From positions 7,541,420 to 7,605,419 of the forward strand of contig NZ_JAFBCM010000001.1 of assembly GCF_016907715.1 (NCBI RefSeq): a stretch of DNA of 64,000 nucleotides. The letters are read 5' to 3'. The DNA is from Tenggerimyces flavus (GTDB taxonomy: Bacteria; Actinomycetota; Actinomycetes; Propionibacteriales; Actinopolymorphaceae). Position numbers and translations under genes: made by a program. Under the pieces are notes generated by a model, which made no database searches, was not told the DNA's origin, and saw only the letters and a program-made list of their open reading frames with translations. Positions 7,762 through 16,122 of this stretch are shown piece after piece; within the stretch, counting starts at the first letter, position 1; each line of letters starts with the position of its first letter.

Positions 7762-8276
7762 GGAGCGTCGAAGTCGCCCGCGTCGTGGCGGACCCGGGTA
7801 AGCAGCTGGTGCACTTCCTTCAGGCCCGAGTCGTCCAGCGCCGCCAGGCCGAACTGGGCCCTGACCAGGTCGTTCGTCGCCGCCGTCACGACTGCGCGGC
7901 CCTCGTCGGTCACCTCGGCCAGCACGCCGCGGCCGTCCTCGGGGTGCGGGCGGCGGCGGATCAGGCCGCCGCGTTCCAGGCGCTGCACGATCGAGGTCAC
8001 CGACGTCGGGTGCACCTGCAGCCGCTCCCCCATCTTGCCCAGCGGCAGCGCGCCGGTCCGGGTGAACGTGAGCAGCACCAACGCCTCGTACCGGGCGAAC
8101 GTCAGCCCGTACCCGCGCAGGATCTCGTCCAAAGACGCCAGCACGAGCTGCTGCGCCCGCATCAGCGAGGTGACCGCACGCATCGCCGGGACGGCAGCAT
8201 CGACCCCGAAATGCCCCTCCCACTGCCGCGCGGCCTCCTCGACCGGGTCGAACGGCAGCGGTCTCCGCTTCGCCAT
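7758..8276 (-). CDS. MarR-family transcriptional regulator
   Basis: The 172-residue protein has the MarR winged helix-turn-helix. It has a dimer helix near LVLASLDEILRGYGLTFARY and recognition region LGKMGERLQVHPTSVTSIVQ. The wing DxR-type turn is RRRPHPEDGRGVLAEVT. MarR proteins bind palindromic operators as dimers and usually release DNA on ligand binding. It ends convergent with the hydrolase gene and lies 40 bp downstream of the PAP2 gene on the same strand, so the two may be co-transcribed. Its regulated genes are unknown. Confidence 0.88.
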   Translation of the reverse strand: MAKRRPLPFDPVEEAARQWEGHFGVDAAVPAMRAVTSLMRAQQLVLASLDEILRGYGLTFARYEALVLLTFTRTGALPLGKMGERLQVHPTSVTSIVQRLERGGLIRRRPHPEDGRGVLAEVTDEGRAVVTAATNDLVRAQFGLAALDDSGLKEVHQLLTRVRHDAGDFDAP

Positions 8277-8316
8277 GACCTGGAAGGTTACCGGCGAGGG
8301 AACTAGACGCAGACGC

Positions 8317-9186
8317 TCAGGGGGTCGGCGTCGTGGGTTCGGTCGGCCGTTGCCGGTCGAGCTTCGGCTTCGCCGCGTCCGCCGCGGCGTTCAGCAGGTC
8401 CTGCGGCGGCAGCGTCACGGCCGGCTTGACCAGGCGTACGCCCCACTCGACGCGCCGCCAGGCCGGGCCTATGACCCTTTTCACCCAGCTCCGGATCGCG
8501 ACCCACTCACGGTCGACGATCAGGCTGATCTGCAGCAGAACACCGCCCATCATCGCGCCGGCGACGAGGTCGCTCAGCCAGTGCGTGTGCCGGTACAGCG
8601 AGATCGTCGTCATCAGGATCGCGAGCAGCGGGACCGACCAGATCAGCTTGCGGGACTGCTCGGCGTTGACCTGGGCGTACCGGATCAGCAGCGCGGCGAT
8701 CAGGCCGTACACGAACACCACGTTCGCGGTGTGCCCAGACGGGAACAGCATGTTGCCGACGAACAGCTCTGGCCCGCCCGTCCGCGGGCTCTCCCGCGCC
8801 GTGGCGATCTTGATCAGCCCGACGAAGAAGTTCAGGAAGAACGTTCCGGTCGCCGCGAGCACGATCGGGCGGACGGTGTGCAGCCGGCGGCTGAGCACGT
8901 ACGCGGCGAGGAACAGCAGCGGCAACGCGACGCCCCGCTGGCCGATCCGGTCGACCACGTCGGCGATCGGCATCAGCTCGGGCAGCCGGTTGGTCTCAGT
9001 CCAGTTCGCGACCGCCGCGTCCAGCCGCAGGATGAACCCGCCGCGAGCGAGGTCGATGGTGATCAGCAGTACGCCGGCGAGGAGCACAGCCGACAGCGCC
9101 GGAATCCGGAACTTGCGGGGGGCATCCGGCCCAGATGACCCTGGTGACACTGGTCCCCGGACTTGGTCCGGGACCTGCGTGGGCAT
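8317..9186 (-). CDS. PAP2-family membrane phosphatase
   Basis: This 289-residue integral membrane protein has about six hydrophobic segments. The PAP2 catalytic motifs are visible in order: K-x6-R around KIATARESPR, PSGH in MLFPSGHTANVVF, and the H...H..D motif in YRHTHWLSDLVAG. Such enzymes dephosphorylate undecaprenyl pyrophosphate or phosphatidic acid on the outer face of the membrane. The sequence does not show which. The Pro/Thr-rich C-terminal tail (PTEPTTPTP) is not part of the domain. It starts about 200 bp from the end of the PH-domain gene, with a palindromic element between. Confidence 0.85.
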   Translation of the reverse strand: MPTQVPDQVRGPVSPGSSGPDAPRKFRIPALSAVLLAGVLLITIDLARGGFILRLDAAVANWTETNRLPELMPIADVVDRIGQRGVALPLLFLAAYVLSRRLHTVRPIVLAATGTFFLNFFVGLIKIATARESPRTGGPELFVGNMLFPSGHTANVVFVYGLIAALLIRYAQVNAEQSRKLIWSVPLLAILMTTISLYRHTHWLSDLVAGAMMGGVLLQISLIVDREWVAIRSWVKRVIGPAWRRVEWGVRLVKPAVTLPPQDLLNAAADAAKPKLDRQRPTEPTTPTP

Positions 9187-9311
9187 GACTGGACCGATTC
9201 CTCTCAGAGCGGATGCGACTCAGGCGTAGGGACCCCAAGACTACGGGTTGTGCATTCCCAGTTTCGAACGGGATATCCCTGATCGGCGTTCCCGAACCGC
9301 CCGAGTGGGGT

Positions 9312-9383
9312 TAGGCCGTGTTGCGAAAGTAGCGTCGGTCATCGCGCGTCGCGCGCCAGGCGATCCTTTCGCAACACGGCCTA
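9312..9383. repeat. MITE-like inverted repeat flanked by TA
   Basis: Perfect 18-bp inverted repeats, TAGGCCGTGTTGCGAAAG at 9312-9329 and its complement at 9366-9383, enclose 36 bp. Each outer end is TA, which could be a target duplication. The ends look like those of insertion sequences, but no transposase is inside. The right TA supplies the stop codon of the PH-domain gene at 9381-9383. A long hairpin here could also act as a terminator for that gene. Confidence 0.7.
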
Positions 9384-10046
9384 TCGCTGGATCCGCCGCG
9401 CGGTAGGCGGCCCAGGCCTGCGCGGGTGGTTGGCACGGGGACGACCGCGGCCGGCGACCACGGTGGTCGTCGTCGACGACTGCGCCGGCGCCTCGTCCTC
9501 TTCCTCGTCCCGCTCCTTCGCGGTGGCGCGGAGACCGGAACGCTGCAGCAGCCGCTGGATGGTGAGATCGCGCTGGTCGGGGTTGCCAACGTACTTGATC
9601 TCCCGCAGGCCCTGCTCCTGCGCGGCCGACTCGAAGATGAAGTGTCCGTAGCCGAGGATGCGGCCGATGAACGGCTTGTCGACAGTGATGTCGAGGATTC
9701 GCATGATCGGCGTGGTCGCGATCTTCTTGGCGAGCACGCCGCTGACGCGGAACACCCGCATGTTCGTGATCACGAACCGGTCCATGTGCTGCTCGAGCGC
9801 GTTCCAGCCCGCGTGCACGAGCAGGACGAGCATCAACAAGAGCGGGATCCAGGCGGTCTGGACGCTCATGTTCAGGCTCACGCCGAACAGGATCAGGGCG
9901 AGGGCACACTCCAGTAGAGGCACGATGTACACCACCCAGTGGTGCCGTACCTCATCGACCACGACCTCGCCCTCGTCTGCCAGCAGGTGTCGGACGACCC
10001 GCGGGTCGGCTACGGCACGCCGAAGCCAGCGGATCGGTCCGCTCAC
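9381..10046 (-). CDS. PH-domain (bPH2/YdbT-like) membrane protein
   Basis: The 221-residue protein has two membrane spans around residues 38-75 (VVYIVPLLECALALILFG and WIPLLLMLVLLVHAGW). A bacterial PH domain follows (MDRFVITNMRVFRVSGVLAK, then TTPIMRILDITVDKPFIGRILGYG split over two strands). The C-terminal 50 residues are charged and low in complexity (EEEDEAPAQSSTTTT, ending RRIQR). The function of these proteins is not established; some help export or envelope stability. The stop lies in the end of the 9312-9383 inverted repeat, so the terminal residues may derive from that insertion. The start overlaps the small upstream gene by 4 bp. Confidence 0.82.
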   Translation of the reverse strand: MSGPIRWLRRAVADPRVVRHLLADEGEVVVDEVRHHWVVYIVPLLECALALILFGVSLNMSVQTAWIPLLLMLVLLVHAGWNALEQHMDRFVITNMRVFRVSGVLAKKIATTPIMRILDITVDKPFIGRILGYGHFIFESAAQEQGLREIKYVGNPDQRDLTIQRLLQRSGLRATAKERDEEEDEAPAQSSTTTTVVAGRGRPRANHPRRPGPPTARRIQR

Positions 10047-10210
10047 TGGAAGACGGAGGTCAGGAAGGCGATGATCGACTGGAAGGCATCAGAGATGAAC
10101 CCTCCGATGCCACGCACCGCGCCTGCGGCGTCGTCGGGGTTGGTGATCAGGTAGAACGCCACCAGCGCGATGGCGAGCCACCCTACGATCTTCTTCACAC
10201 CTGCGGACAC
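10043..10210 (-). CDS. small single-span membrane protein
   Basis: Fifty-five residues are read from GTG at 10210, chosen because GGGAGGAG lies 7 bases upstream; the longer frame from 10267 has no such site. The product has one hydrophobic segment (VGWLAIALVAFYLITNP) and an amphipathic C-terminus (FISDAFQSIIAFLTSVF). Its stop overlaps the ATG of the PH-domain gene by 4 bp, so the two are probably co-translated. No known family was recognised. Confidence 0.7.
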   Translation of the reverse strand: MSAGVKKIVGWLAIALVAFYLITNPDDAAGAVRGIGGFISDAFQSIIAFLTSVFQ

Positions 10211-10419
10211 GTCCGCACTCCTCCCTGGGCTCCACGGCGGCCCCGTGTGTTGCGTGAGGTAGCCCATGGAGAACTCTAAGTGTTATCGCCGACACCGCAA
10301 AGAGGTGACGGAACGTGTCGTCGACCACGCTGAGCGAGTATCCGCTGGTCACAGCGTAAGCCAACGTGATCTACGACGTGCCGCCGAATCGGCGACCTGG
10401 GGGAAAGTTCAGGGTCTGG

Positions 10420-11646
10420 TCAGCGGCGTTTGTTCGAGGCGCTGGAGCTGGCCGCGGGCTTGGGCTGGGCCTTCTCCGGCTGCTTGGGTAGCGCGGCGGA
10501 GGCTGTCGAGGTGGCGGGCGACGGCTTCGAGGTGTCCGTCGAGCTAGTGCTCTTGCCGTTCCCGTTGTCTCCCGAGCTAGAGCTGGACGACGGCCGGACC
10601 TCGCTCGCGATCGCGATTCCGCTGGCCGAGTCCCGCAGCCGCGCGAGGCTCTGCAGCAGGTCGTCGCGCTGCCGGCGCAGCTCCGCCAGCTGGCGCTCGG
10701 CGGCCGCGACGTCGTGGCCGACGCGGGTGTGCGCCTCCTCCAGCAGCCGCTCGCCCTCGGCGCGCGCCTCGGTCCGGATCCGCTCCGCGTCTCGCCGCGA
10801 CCTGGCCAGCACCTGGTTGACCCGCTCGTCAGCGGCCCGTACGCGCTCCTCGGTCCGCGACTCCAGCTCCTCGGAGTGCTTCTCCGCCGACAGCCGCGTC
10901 TGCTCCGCCAGCGACCGCACCCGCTGCGCCTCGGCCGAAGCCGCGGCGTGCGTCGCCGCCGCCTCGCGCTGCGCCTTCTCCTGGATCCCGGCCACCGCGG
11001 AACGCTTCTCCGCCACCTCGCGCTCGGCCGACGACCGCAGCGCCGCGATCTCGTGCTCGGCGGCCTGCCGGCGGGTCAACAGCTCCTGCTCCAGCTCCCG
11101 GCGGGCTCGTACGGCCTGCTCCTTGGCCTGGTTCTGCAGCTCCTCCTGGCGCTGCCGGGCGACACCGAGCAGCCGGTCGGCCTCGGACTCGCCGGCGTTG
11201 CGCACCGCCTCGCCGTCCTCGTTGGCCCGACGGCGGATCACCGCGGCCTCGCGTTCGCCCTCGTTCTGCAGGCGCGCGGCATCGGCAGCGGCGGTGGCGC
11301 GCATCTCGGCGGCTTGGCGTTCGGCACCACTACGTACGTCGGCGGCCTGCTCCTCGGCGAGCTGGAGGATCTCCTGCGCGCGCCGACCGAGCTTGCCCCA
11401 TGTTGGCTCGCCGGACTCCTGCAACAGCCGCCGCGTCGTCGCCAGATCGCGCGTCGACTCGTGCAGCTTGGCTTCTCGGTCTGCGATGTAGGCCTCGAGC
11501 GCGCCGACCGTATGGTCGACCTCGTTCCGGTCGTAGCCGCGCATCACCGCGATGGTGAACGTGCCGACAGAGCTGCCTTTCTCCAAGATGGCCAAGCCCT
11601 CGTCAGGCTCGAACATCGGCGCCCCGCCGGTGCCTGTGTCCCTCAT
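10420..11646 (-). CDS. DivIVA/FilP-like coiled-coil protein
   Basis: This 408-residue protein begins with a short DivIVA-like N-terminal region (VMRGYDRNEVDHTVGALEAY, about residues 34-53). About 270 residues of nearly unbroken coiled coil follow (repeated AERQAAE, AEAQRVRSLAEQ, EELQNQAKEQ). The last 65 residues are a Ser/Pro/Lys-rich tail (SSSSSSGDNGNGKS). In Streptomyces such proteins (DivIVA, FilP, Scy) organise polar growth as cytoskeletal filaments. A start at the internal Met of MFEPDEG (residue 11) is also possible. It stands alone, 88 bp from the epimerase gene on the same strand. Confidence 0.8.
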   Translation of the reverse strand: MRDTGTGGAPMFEPDEGLAILEKGSSVGTFTIAVMRGYDRNEVDHTVGALEAYIADREAKLHESTRDLATTRRLLQESGEPTWGKLGRRAQEILQLAEEQAADVRSGAERQAAEMRATAAADAARLQNEGEREAAVIRRRANEDGEAVRNAGESEADRLLGVARQRQEELQNQAKEQAVRARRELEQELLTRRQAAEHEIAALRSSAEREVAEKRSAVAGIQEKAQREAAATHAAASAEAQRVRSLAEQTRLSAEKHSEELESRTEERVRAADERVNQVLARSRRDAERIRTEARAEGERLLEEAHTRVGHDVAAAERQLAELRRQRDDLLQSLARLRDSASGIAIASEVRPSSSSSSGDNGNGKSTSSTDTSKPSPATSTASAALPKQPEKAQPKPAASSSASNKRR

Positions 11647-11734
11647 CGTGAAGTCCTATCAGTCGCTGCGTGCCCGAAAGCCAATGTAGGGGACAACCTT
11701 GACACGTCCGGTACGGGTAGGGACATATCCACCA

Positions 11735-12199
11735 CTACGGCTGCCTCCGTGTCGTTCCATCATCGCTTGCTTGCTCGACAAGTTCGACCAGGACGCCGCC
11801 CGCGTTCTTGGGATGAATGAAATTCACCCGTGAGCCCGCGGTCCCCGTTCGTGGCTCGTCATAGAGCACCTCTACTCCACGTTCCCTCAACTGTGCTGTC
11901 GCAATCTCGATGTTGTCGACCGTGTACGCGATCTGCTGGACACCCTCGCCGCGCTTGCCGAGGAACTTGGTGAGGGGCGAGTCCTCCCGCAACGGCGCGA
12001 GCAGTTGAAGCGGTGGTCCGTCCCCGTCACCGACCGTCAACATCGCCTCCACCACGCCCTGGTCGTCGTTGACCTCGATGTGCGTGACGTGCATTCCGAA
12101 CCGCTGCTCGTACTCCTTCAACGCCGCCTCGAGATCGTGAACGGCGATCCCCACATGGTCGATCGCACGAAAAACCGGCTGCTGAACTTCGTCGTTCAT
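11735..12199 (-). CDS. mce: methylmalonyl-CoA epimerase
   Basis: The 154-residue protein has two beta-alpha-beta-beta-beta modules of the VOC fold. IDHVGIAVHDLEAAL carries the first metal His, LQLLAPL the Gln, and GVLVELVE the Glu. The third metal ligand region reads GEGVQQIAYTVDN, where many epimerases have HH; Gln replaces His at that site. ATG 12199 was preferred over 12217 because family members start close to the first motif. The enzyme interconverts (R)- and (S)-methylmalonyl-CoA in propionate metabolism. It is divergent from the thiolase across about 100 bp. Confidence 0.85.
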   Translation of the reverse strand: MNDEVQQPVFRAIDHVGIAVHDLEAALKEYEQRFGMHVTHIEVNDDQGVVEAMLTVGDGDGPPLQLLAPLREDSPLTKFLGKRGEGVQQIAYTVDNIEIATAQLRERGVEVLYDEPRTGTAGSRVNFIHPKNAGGVLVELVEQASDDGTTRRQP

Positions 12200-12302
12200 G
12201 GGTCCATCGTGCGCCATGGGTACCCGTGCCGTCCGTAGGTAGGGTGATCGGACAGCATGAACCCGCTGGATGAACCTGTCGAAAACGAGCGGAGACAACG
12301 CC

Positions 12303-13487
12303 ATGACCGCGGTCATCCTTGCCGGCGCGCGCACCCCGATGGGCCGGCTGCTCGGCAACCTGAAGAGCTTCTCGGCCGTAGAGCTGGGCGGTTTCGCGAT
12401 CGCGGCCGCGCTCGAACGGTCCGGGCTGGCGCCCGAGCACGTGCAGTACGTGATCATGGGCCACGTCCTGCAAGCCGGTACGGGGCAGATCACCGCCCGC
12501 CAGGCCGCCGTCAAGGGCGGATTGTCGATGTCCGTACCCGCATTGACGATCAACAAGGTCTGCCTGTCGGGGCTGGACTCGATCGCGTTGGCGGCGCAAG
12601 TGATCCGGGCGGGCGAGTTCGAGGTCGTGGTGGCCGGCGGCATGGAGTCGATGACGAACGCCCCGCACGTTCTGCCCAAGTCACGTGAGGGTGTGAAGTA
12701 CGGCGACGCCCGGTTGATCGACTCGATGGCGTACGACGGACTTTTCGATGTCTTTACCGACGCGGTGATGGGCGAGCTCACCGAGAAGCACAACGCTCAG
12801 CTCGGGATCTCGCGGGAGGAGCAGGACGCGTTCGCCGCTCGGTCGCATCAGCTGGCGGCGGTGGCGCAGAAGAACGGTGGGTTCGAGGGCGAGATCGTGC
12901 CGGTGTCCATTCCGCAGCGGCGGGGCGAGCCGGTCGTGGTGTCGGAGGACGAGGGGATCCGGCCGGACACCTCGGTCGAGGTGCTCGCGGGGCTGCGGCC
13001 CTCGTTCGCCGCGGACGGAACGATCACCGCCGGCTCGGCGTCGCCGATCTCCGACGGCGCGTGTGCGGTCGTGGTGACGTCGAAGGCGTACGCCGAGGAG
13101 AACGGTCTCCCCTGGCTCGCCGAGATCGGCGCGCACGGGGTGGTGGCCGGGCCGGACTCGACGTTGCAGTCGCAGCCTTCGAACGCGATCCGCGCGGCTT
13201 GCGCGAAGGAGGGCATCTCGCCTTCTGACCTGGATCTGGTGGAGATCAACGAGGCGTTCGCCTCGGTGGCGATCCAGTCGATGCGCGAGCTGTCGCTGGA
13301 TCCTGACCGGGTGAACGTGGCCGGCGGCGCGATCGCTCTGGGGCACCCGCTCGGGATGTCGGGGGCGCGGATCGTTCTGCACCTGGCGCTGGAGCTGTCC
13401 CGGCGGGGCGGCGGGGTCGGTGCCGCCGCTTTGTGTGGTGGCGGTGGCCAGGGGGATGGGCTGATCGTTCGGGTGCCGCGCTCGTGA
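12303..13487 (+). CDS. acetyl-CoA C-acetyltransferase (thiolase)
   Basis: The 394-residue thiolase starts at ATG 12303 with GGAGA upstream. The nucleophile Cys87 is in [38 protein letters not shown] (catalytic His) and [11 protein letters not shown] (second Cys) complete the active site. It condenses two acetyl-CoA or cleaves 3-ketoacyl-CoA. The stop overlaps the GTG of meaB (GTGA), so the two are coupled. Thiolase next to meaB and a methylmalonyl-CoA epimerase suggests branched-chain or odd-chain acyl-CoA catabolism. Confidence 0.93.
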   Translation: MTAVILAGARTPMGRLLGNLKSFSAVELGGFAIAAALERSGLAPEHVQYVIMGHVLQAGTGQITARQAAVKGGLSMSVPALTINKVCLSGLDSIALAAQVIRAGEFEVVVAGGMESMTNAPHVLPKSREGVKYGDARLIDSMAYDGLFDVFTDAVMGELTEKHNAQLGISREEQDAFAARSHQLAAVAQKNGGFEGEIVPVSIPQRRGEPVVVSEDEGIRPDTSVEVLAGLRPSFAADGTITAGSASPISDGACAVVVTSKAYAEENGLPWLAEIGAHGVVAGPDSTLQSQPSNAIRAACAKEGISPSDLDLVEINEAFASVAIQSMRELSLDPDRVNVAGGAIALGHPLGMSGARIVLHLALELSRRGGGVGAAALCGGGGQGDGLIVRVPRS

Positions 13488-14458
13488 CGCGGACGGCTCG
13501 GCGGCGGCCGACGGTTGCCGAGCTTGTGGATGAAGCGCGTTCCGGCTCCGCGCGGGCGGTCGGGCGGCTGATCTCGCTGGTCGAGGACGCCTCGCCGCTG
13601 TTGCGCGAGGTGGCCGCCGCGCTGGCGCCGCACGCCGGGAAGGCCGAGGTCATCGGGCTGACCGGGGCTCCGGGGGTGGGCAAGTCGACCTGTACGGCAG
13701 CGCTGGTGTCTGCTTTCCGTTCGGCCGGCCGGCGGGTGGGCGTGCTGGCGGTGGACCCGTCGTCCCCGTTCTCCGGCGGCGCACTGCTCGGCGACCGGGT
13801 CCGGATGCAGGACCACGCGACGGACGACGGGGTGTTCATCCGTTCGATGGCCACGCGGGGGCACCTGGGCGGGCTGTCGTGGGCGACACCCCAGGCGTTG
13901 CGGGTGCTGGACGCGGCCGGGTGCGACGTGATCCTGGTCGAGACGGTCGGCGTCGGGCAGTCGGAGGTGGAGATCGCCGGCCTCGCCGACACGACCGTCG
14001 TCCTGCTCGCGCCGGGCATGGGCGACGCGATCCAGGTGGCGAAGGCGGGCGTGCTCGAGGTCGGCGACCTGTACGTCGTCAACAAGGCCGACCGCGACGG
14101 CGCCGAGCTGGTCACCCGCGACCTCCGGCACATGCTCGCGCTTGGTACTCGTTCGGCCGACGGGTGGAAGCCTTTGATCCTGAAGCTGGTGGCGTCGGTG
14201 GGTACGGGCGTGCCCGAGCTGGTCTCGGCAATCGCGGCGCACCGCGCCCACCTCTCTTCCAGCGGCGAGCTGGACGCCCGGCGGCGACGCCGGATCCACG
14301 ACGAGATCGAGATCTTGGCCTTGACTGCTTTGCGGGAACGGTTCGGCCAGCTCCCGGCTGGGCACCAGGTGGATGCTTTGGTCGACCGCGTCCTCGCCGG
14401 CAAGCTCGACCCCTACGCCGCTGCTGATGAGCTGGTCACGGAGCTGACCCAGCCGTAG
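13484..14458 (+). CDS. meaB: MeaB/ArgK-family GTPase chaperone of a B12-dependent mutase
   Basis: The 324-residue G3E GTPase starts at GTG 13484, which overlaps the thiolase stop. Walker A is [12 protein letters not shown], with [18 protein letters not shown] and [13 protein letters not shown] marking switch regions, and NKAD giving guanine specificity. MeaB proteins load and protect adenosylcobalamin in methylmalonyl- or isobutyryl-CoA mutases. The likely client in this window is the IcmA-type subunit at 5229-6902, though a methylmalonyl-CoA mutase elsewhere is equally possible. A family B palindrome begins 23 bp after the stop and may end transcription. Confidence 0.92.
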   Translation: MTRTARRRPTVAELVDEARSGSARAVGRLISLVEDASPLLREVAAALAPHAGKAEVIGLTGAPGVGKSTCTAALVSAFRSAGRRVGVLAVDPSSPFSGGALLGDRVRMQDHATDDGVFIRSMATRGHLGGLSWATPQALRVLDAAGCDVILVETVGVGQSEVEIAGLADTTVVLLAPGMGDAIQVAKAGVLEVGDLYVVNKADRDGAELVTRDLRHMLALGTRSADGWKPLILKLVASVGTGVPELVSAIAAHRAHLSSSGELDARRRRRIHDEIEILALTALRERFGQLPAGHQVDALVDRVLAGKLDPYAAADELVTELTQP

Positions 14459-14481
14459 CCGCCGCTGGGTGCGCTCAGCGA

Positions 14482-14561
14482 CCGTGATCATGAACGTGAT
14501 CATGAAGCTGGACTGGTCGTATACGCCGGGTTTGGCTTCATGATCACGTTCATGATCACGG
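14482..14561. repeat. family B palindrome, copy 1
   Basis: Perfect 26-bp inverted arms lie at 14482-14507 and 14536-14561. Each arm contains two GTGATCATGA-type units, and a 28-base loop contains GTATACG. Related copies are at 29609-29687 and, inverted and truncated, at 51942-52008. It is 23 bp after meaB, a terminator-like position. Confidence 0.9.
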
Positions 14562-14575
14562 ACGGGGGCTGAGGT

Positions 14576-14630
14576 TTGGGTGAGGGGCGCCCTGGTCCCA
14601 TAGGTTCGGACCGGGGTGCCCCCGACCCAG
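14576..14630. repeat. family C palindrome, copy 1
   Basis: An imperfect inverted repeat: GGGTGAGGGGCGCCCTGGTC against GGACCGGGGTGCCCCCGACC, with loop CCATAGGTTC. The same element is inverted at 51869-51923, and relatives lie at 38475-38531 and 38554-38612. Confidence 0.85.
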
Positions 14631-14643
14631 CCACCGCTCCGCT

Positions 14644-14699
14644 TTGAATGAAGGGCACCTTCATTCAATAGGTTGAGATGAAGGTGCCCTTCATTCGAA
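14644..14699. repeat. family A double palindrome, copy 1
   Basis: The arm GAATGAAGGGCACCTTCATT is itself nearly palindromic and is followed, after AATAGGTT-type spacer, by its inverted complement. Five more copies are at 15098, 29293, 29706, 51314 and 51766. Here it marks the left border of a 398-bp non-coding core. Confidence 0.9.
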
Positions 14700-14836
14700 G
14701 GATCTCGGGTGGCGCCGTCTTGTGCGGCGCATGTTCTTGGCGAAGCGCTCTGGCGTTGGTGCTGTCTTGGCGCGGTCCTCGATGAGCGCTCTCCGGGCGT
14801 TGGGTGCTCTCGTGGGCTGTTGCGGCGGTCGAGTGT

Positions 14837-14952
14837 GGTGGCCGGTCCGGGGCGCGTCAAGGGCGCCTCACTGGGGGGCGCTTCGCGCAGACGGAGAGAG
14901 GCGTCGCTTCGCGATCGCTTTGCGACCCTTGACTCGCCCCGGCCCGGCCACC
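14837..14952 (+). ncRNA. cloverleaf-like structured element, copy 1
   Basis: A 27-bp closing stem (14837-14863 with 14926-14952, 25 of 27 paired) ends in GTCAAGGG/CCCTTGAC. Inside are three hairpins: P2 (GCCTCACT with AGAGAGGC, tip GCGCTTCGCGC), P3 (TCGCTTCGCGA) and P4 (TCGCTTTGCGA). Copies at 29431-29529 and, inverted, at 51504-51615 keep this layout with compensating base changes. Whether it acts as RNA or as a DNA cruciform is unknown; no promoter was identified. Longer homology to the inverted copy extends over about 14710-15090. Confidence 0.55.
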
Positions 14953-15097
14953 TGCTCTTCACGCGCCGCCCCTGCCCCCGGGAACGGGTGCCCGGGGAGG
15001 TTCCTTCTTGCTCGGGTTTGTTGCCGTGCTCGCGTCTCTTGTTGGCCCCCGGCTTCTTGTGGCTCAGATGAAGCCGGGCCTTCCGTCCCCCGTTTTT

Positions 15098-15153
15098 TTG
15101 AATGAAGGGCACCTTCATTCAATAGGTTCGAATGAAGGTGCCCTTCATTCAAA
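15098..15153. repeat. family A double palindrome, copy 2
   Basis: Same structure as the copy at 14644, with spacer AATAGGTTCG. It closes the first non-coding core on the right and ends 27 bp before the next start codon. Confidence 0.9.
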
Positions 15154-15179
15154 CCTCGGGGAGGCTTAGCTTCAGGGGT

Positions 15180-15662
15180 ATGGACGAGCTGCCGCCGGTC
15201 ATGCTCGAGCAGGGTCGGCTCCGGGCGACGCTCGAGGGGGCGCGGGTGTACGGGCGGGAGCATCCCGATGAGTTCGGCGGGCTGAACTGGATCAACGACG
15301 AGCCCGTCCGCGTCGTCTTCTGGGCCACCGACCACCTCGACGACCACCGCCGCGCGCTGGCGGCGGGCCGGGTCGAGCACCCGGAGCGGGTCGTGGTCCG
15401 ACAATGCCGCTACACCGAGCGGCAGGTGGACGCGTGGCTGGACGAGGTGCATCGGCTGCTGGTCGATCGACCCAGGACACCACGAGTGACCAGCTGGGGT
15501 CAGCACCTCGGCGAGGATGGCATCGGCATCCAGGTCACGATCTGGCCGTGGTCGGACGAGGGCGCCGAGTGGGTACGGGACAAGCTCGCGCCGATCCCGA
15601 TCGAGGTCGCGGCGATGCCTCCCGCCAAGTTCCTCGGGCCCTACTCCGCCGGCCAGCCGTGA
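15180..15662 (+). CDS. hypothetical protein, 160 residues
   Basis: No family was recognised. ATG 15180 was chosen because the frame upstream runs into a family A palindrome, and GGGGAGG precedes it at a somewhat long distance. The soluble product has an even mix of charged and hydrophobic residues and two Trp-rich stretches (LNWINDEPVRVVFWATDHL and VTIWPWSDEGAEWVRD). There is no signal peptide or membrane segment. It converges with the membrane protein gene, and their ends overlap by 22 bp. Codon use is like the neighbours, so it is probably a real gene. Confidence 0.6.
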   Translation: MDELPPVMLEQGRLRATLEGARVYGREHPDEFGGLNWINDEPVRVVFWATDHLDDHRRALAAGRVEHPERVVVRQCRYTERQVDAWLDEVHRLLVDRPRTPRVTSWGQHLGEDGIGIQVTIWPWSDEGAEWVRDKLAPIPIEVAAMPPAKFLGPYSAGQP

Positions 15663-16021
15663 CGCCATTCGAGCAGAGCGAAGGCCGCGCACAGCAGCGC
15701 CACCGCGGCTAGTAGGAAGCGGGCCGGTGACTGCAGCCCGGGGATGAGATTGAAGAGCAGCACGACCGGCACCGAGACGGCGTTCGCGATCGCGCCGAAT
15801 CGGCAGATGGCGAGGGTCGAGCGACCGCGTACGCCGAGGAGGAGCAGGCCCGCGTAGCCGAAGCAGGCGGCGCCGAGCACGAGGAACAGCGGCCAGAGCT
15901 CGCCGGGAGCCAGGCCGAACCACGAGTGCACCGTCCACGGCGTCAGGCACAACAGTACGCCGAGGGCGGCGACCCAGGCGGCGTCGAGCGCCAGCACTCG
16001 CCTCGTCGAAGCCCCGTTCAC
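15641..16021 (-). CDS. four-span membrane protein, unknown function
   Basis: The 126 residues form four hydrophobic segments: AAWVAALGVLLCLTPW, LWPLFLVLGAACFGYAGLLL, ANAVSVPVVLLFNLI and FLLAAVALLCAAFALLEW. The charge pattern suggests both ends are in the cytosol. No conserved catalytic motif is seen. It resembles small uncharacterised actinobacterial membrane proteins. It starts just upstream of a terminator hairpin that closes the neighbouring polysaccharide operon, so it is probably transcribed separately from its own promoter in 16022-16046. Confidence 0.65.
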   Translation of the reverse strand: MNGASTRRVLALDAAWVAALGVLLCLTPWTVHSWFGLAPGELWPLFLVLGAACFGYAGLLLLGVRGRSTLAICRFGAIANAVSVPVVLLFNLIPGLQSPARFLLAAVALLCAAFALLEWRHGWPAE

Positions 16022-16046
16022 AGAACTAACAAAAGCACAACAGAAC

Positions 16047-16083
16047 GGGCCTGGTCGACACTGCCGGACGGCCGACCAGGCCC
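16047..16083 (-). terminator. terminator-like hairpin after the polysaccharide operon
   Basis: A perfect 11-bp stem, GGGCCTGGTCG with CGACCAGGCCC, lies 40 bp after the last gene of the minus-strand cluster. No long T tract follows, which is normal for high-GC actinobacteria. Confidence 0.7.
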
Positions 16084-16122
16084 AGTCAAAGGAGCACTAC
16101 AGCCGGGACAAAGCCCGATCGC

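Noticed and set aside
14837-14952. The cloverleaf-like element as a tRNA
   Set aside because: The closing stem is far too long, no anticodon arm or GTTCRA T-loop is present, and there is no CCA end.
12848-15118. A 756-codon minus-strand frame opposite thiolase and meaB
   Set aside because: It runs through antisense of two well-supported genes and through the palindromic repeats; no recognisable domain.
14482-15153. Possible CRISPR array from repeated palindromes
   Set aside because: Units are of three different kinds, irregularly spaced, without uniform spacers, and no cas gene is in the window.
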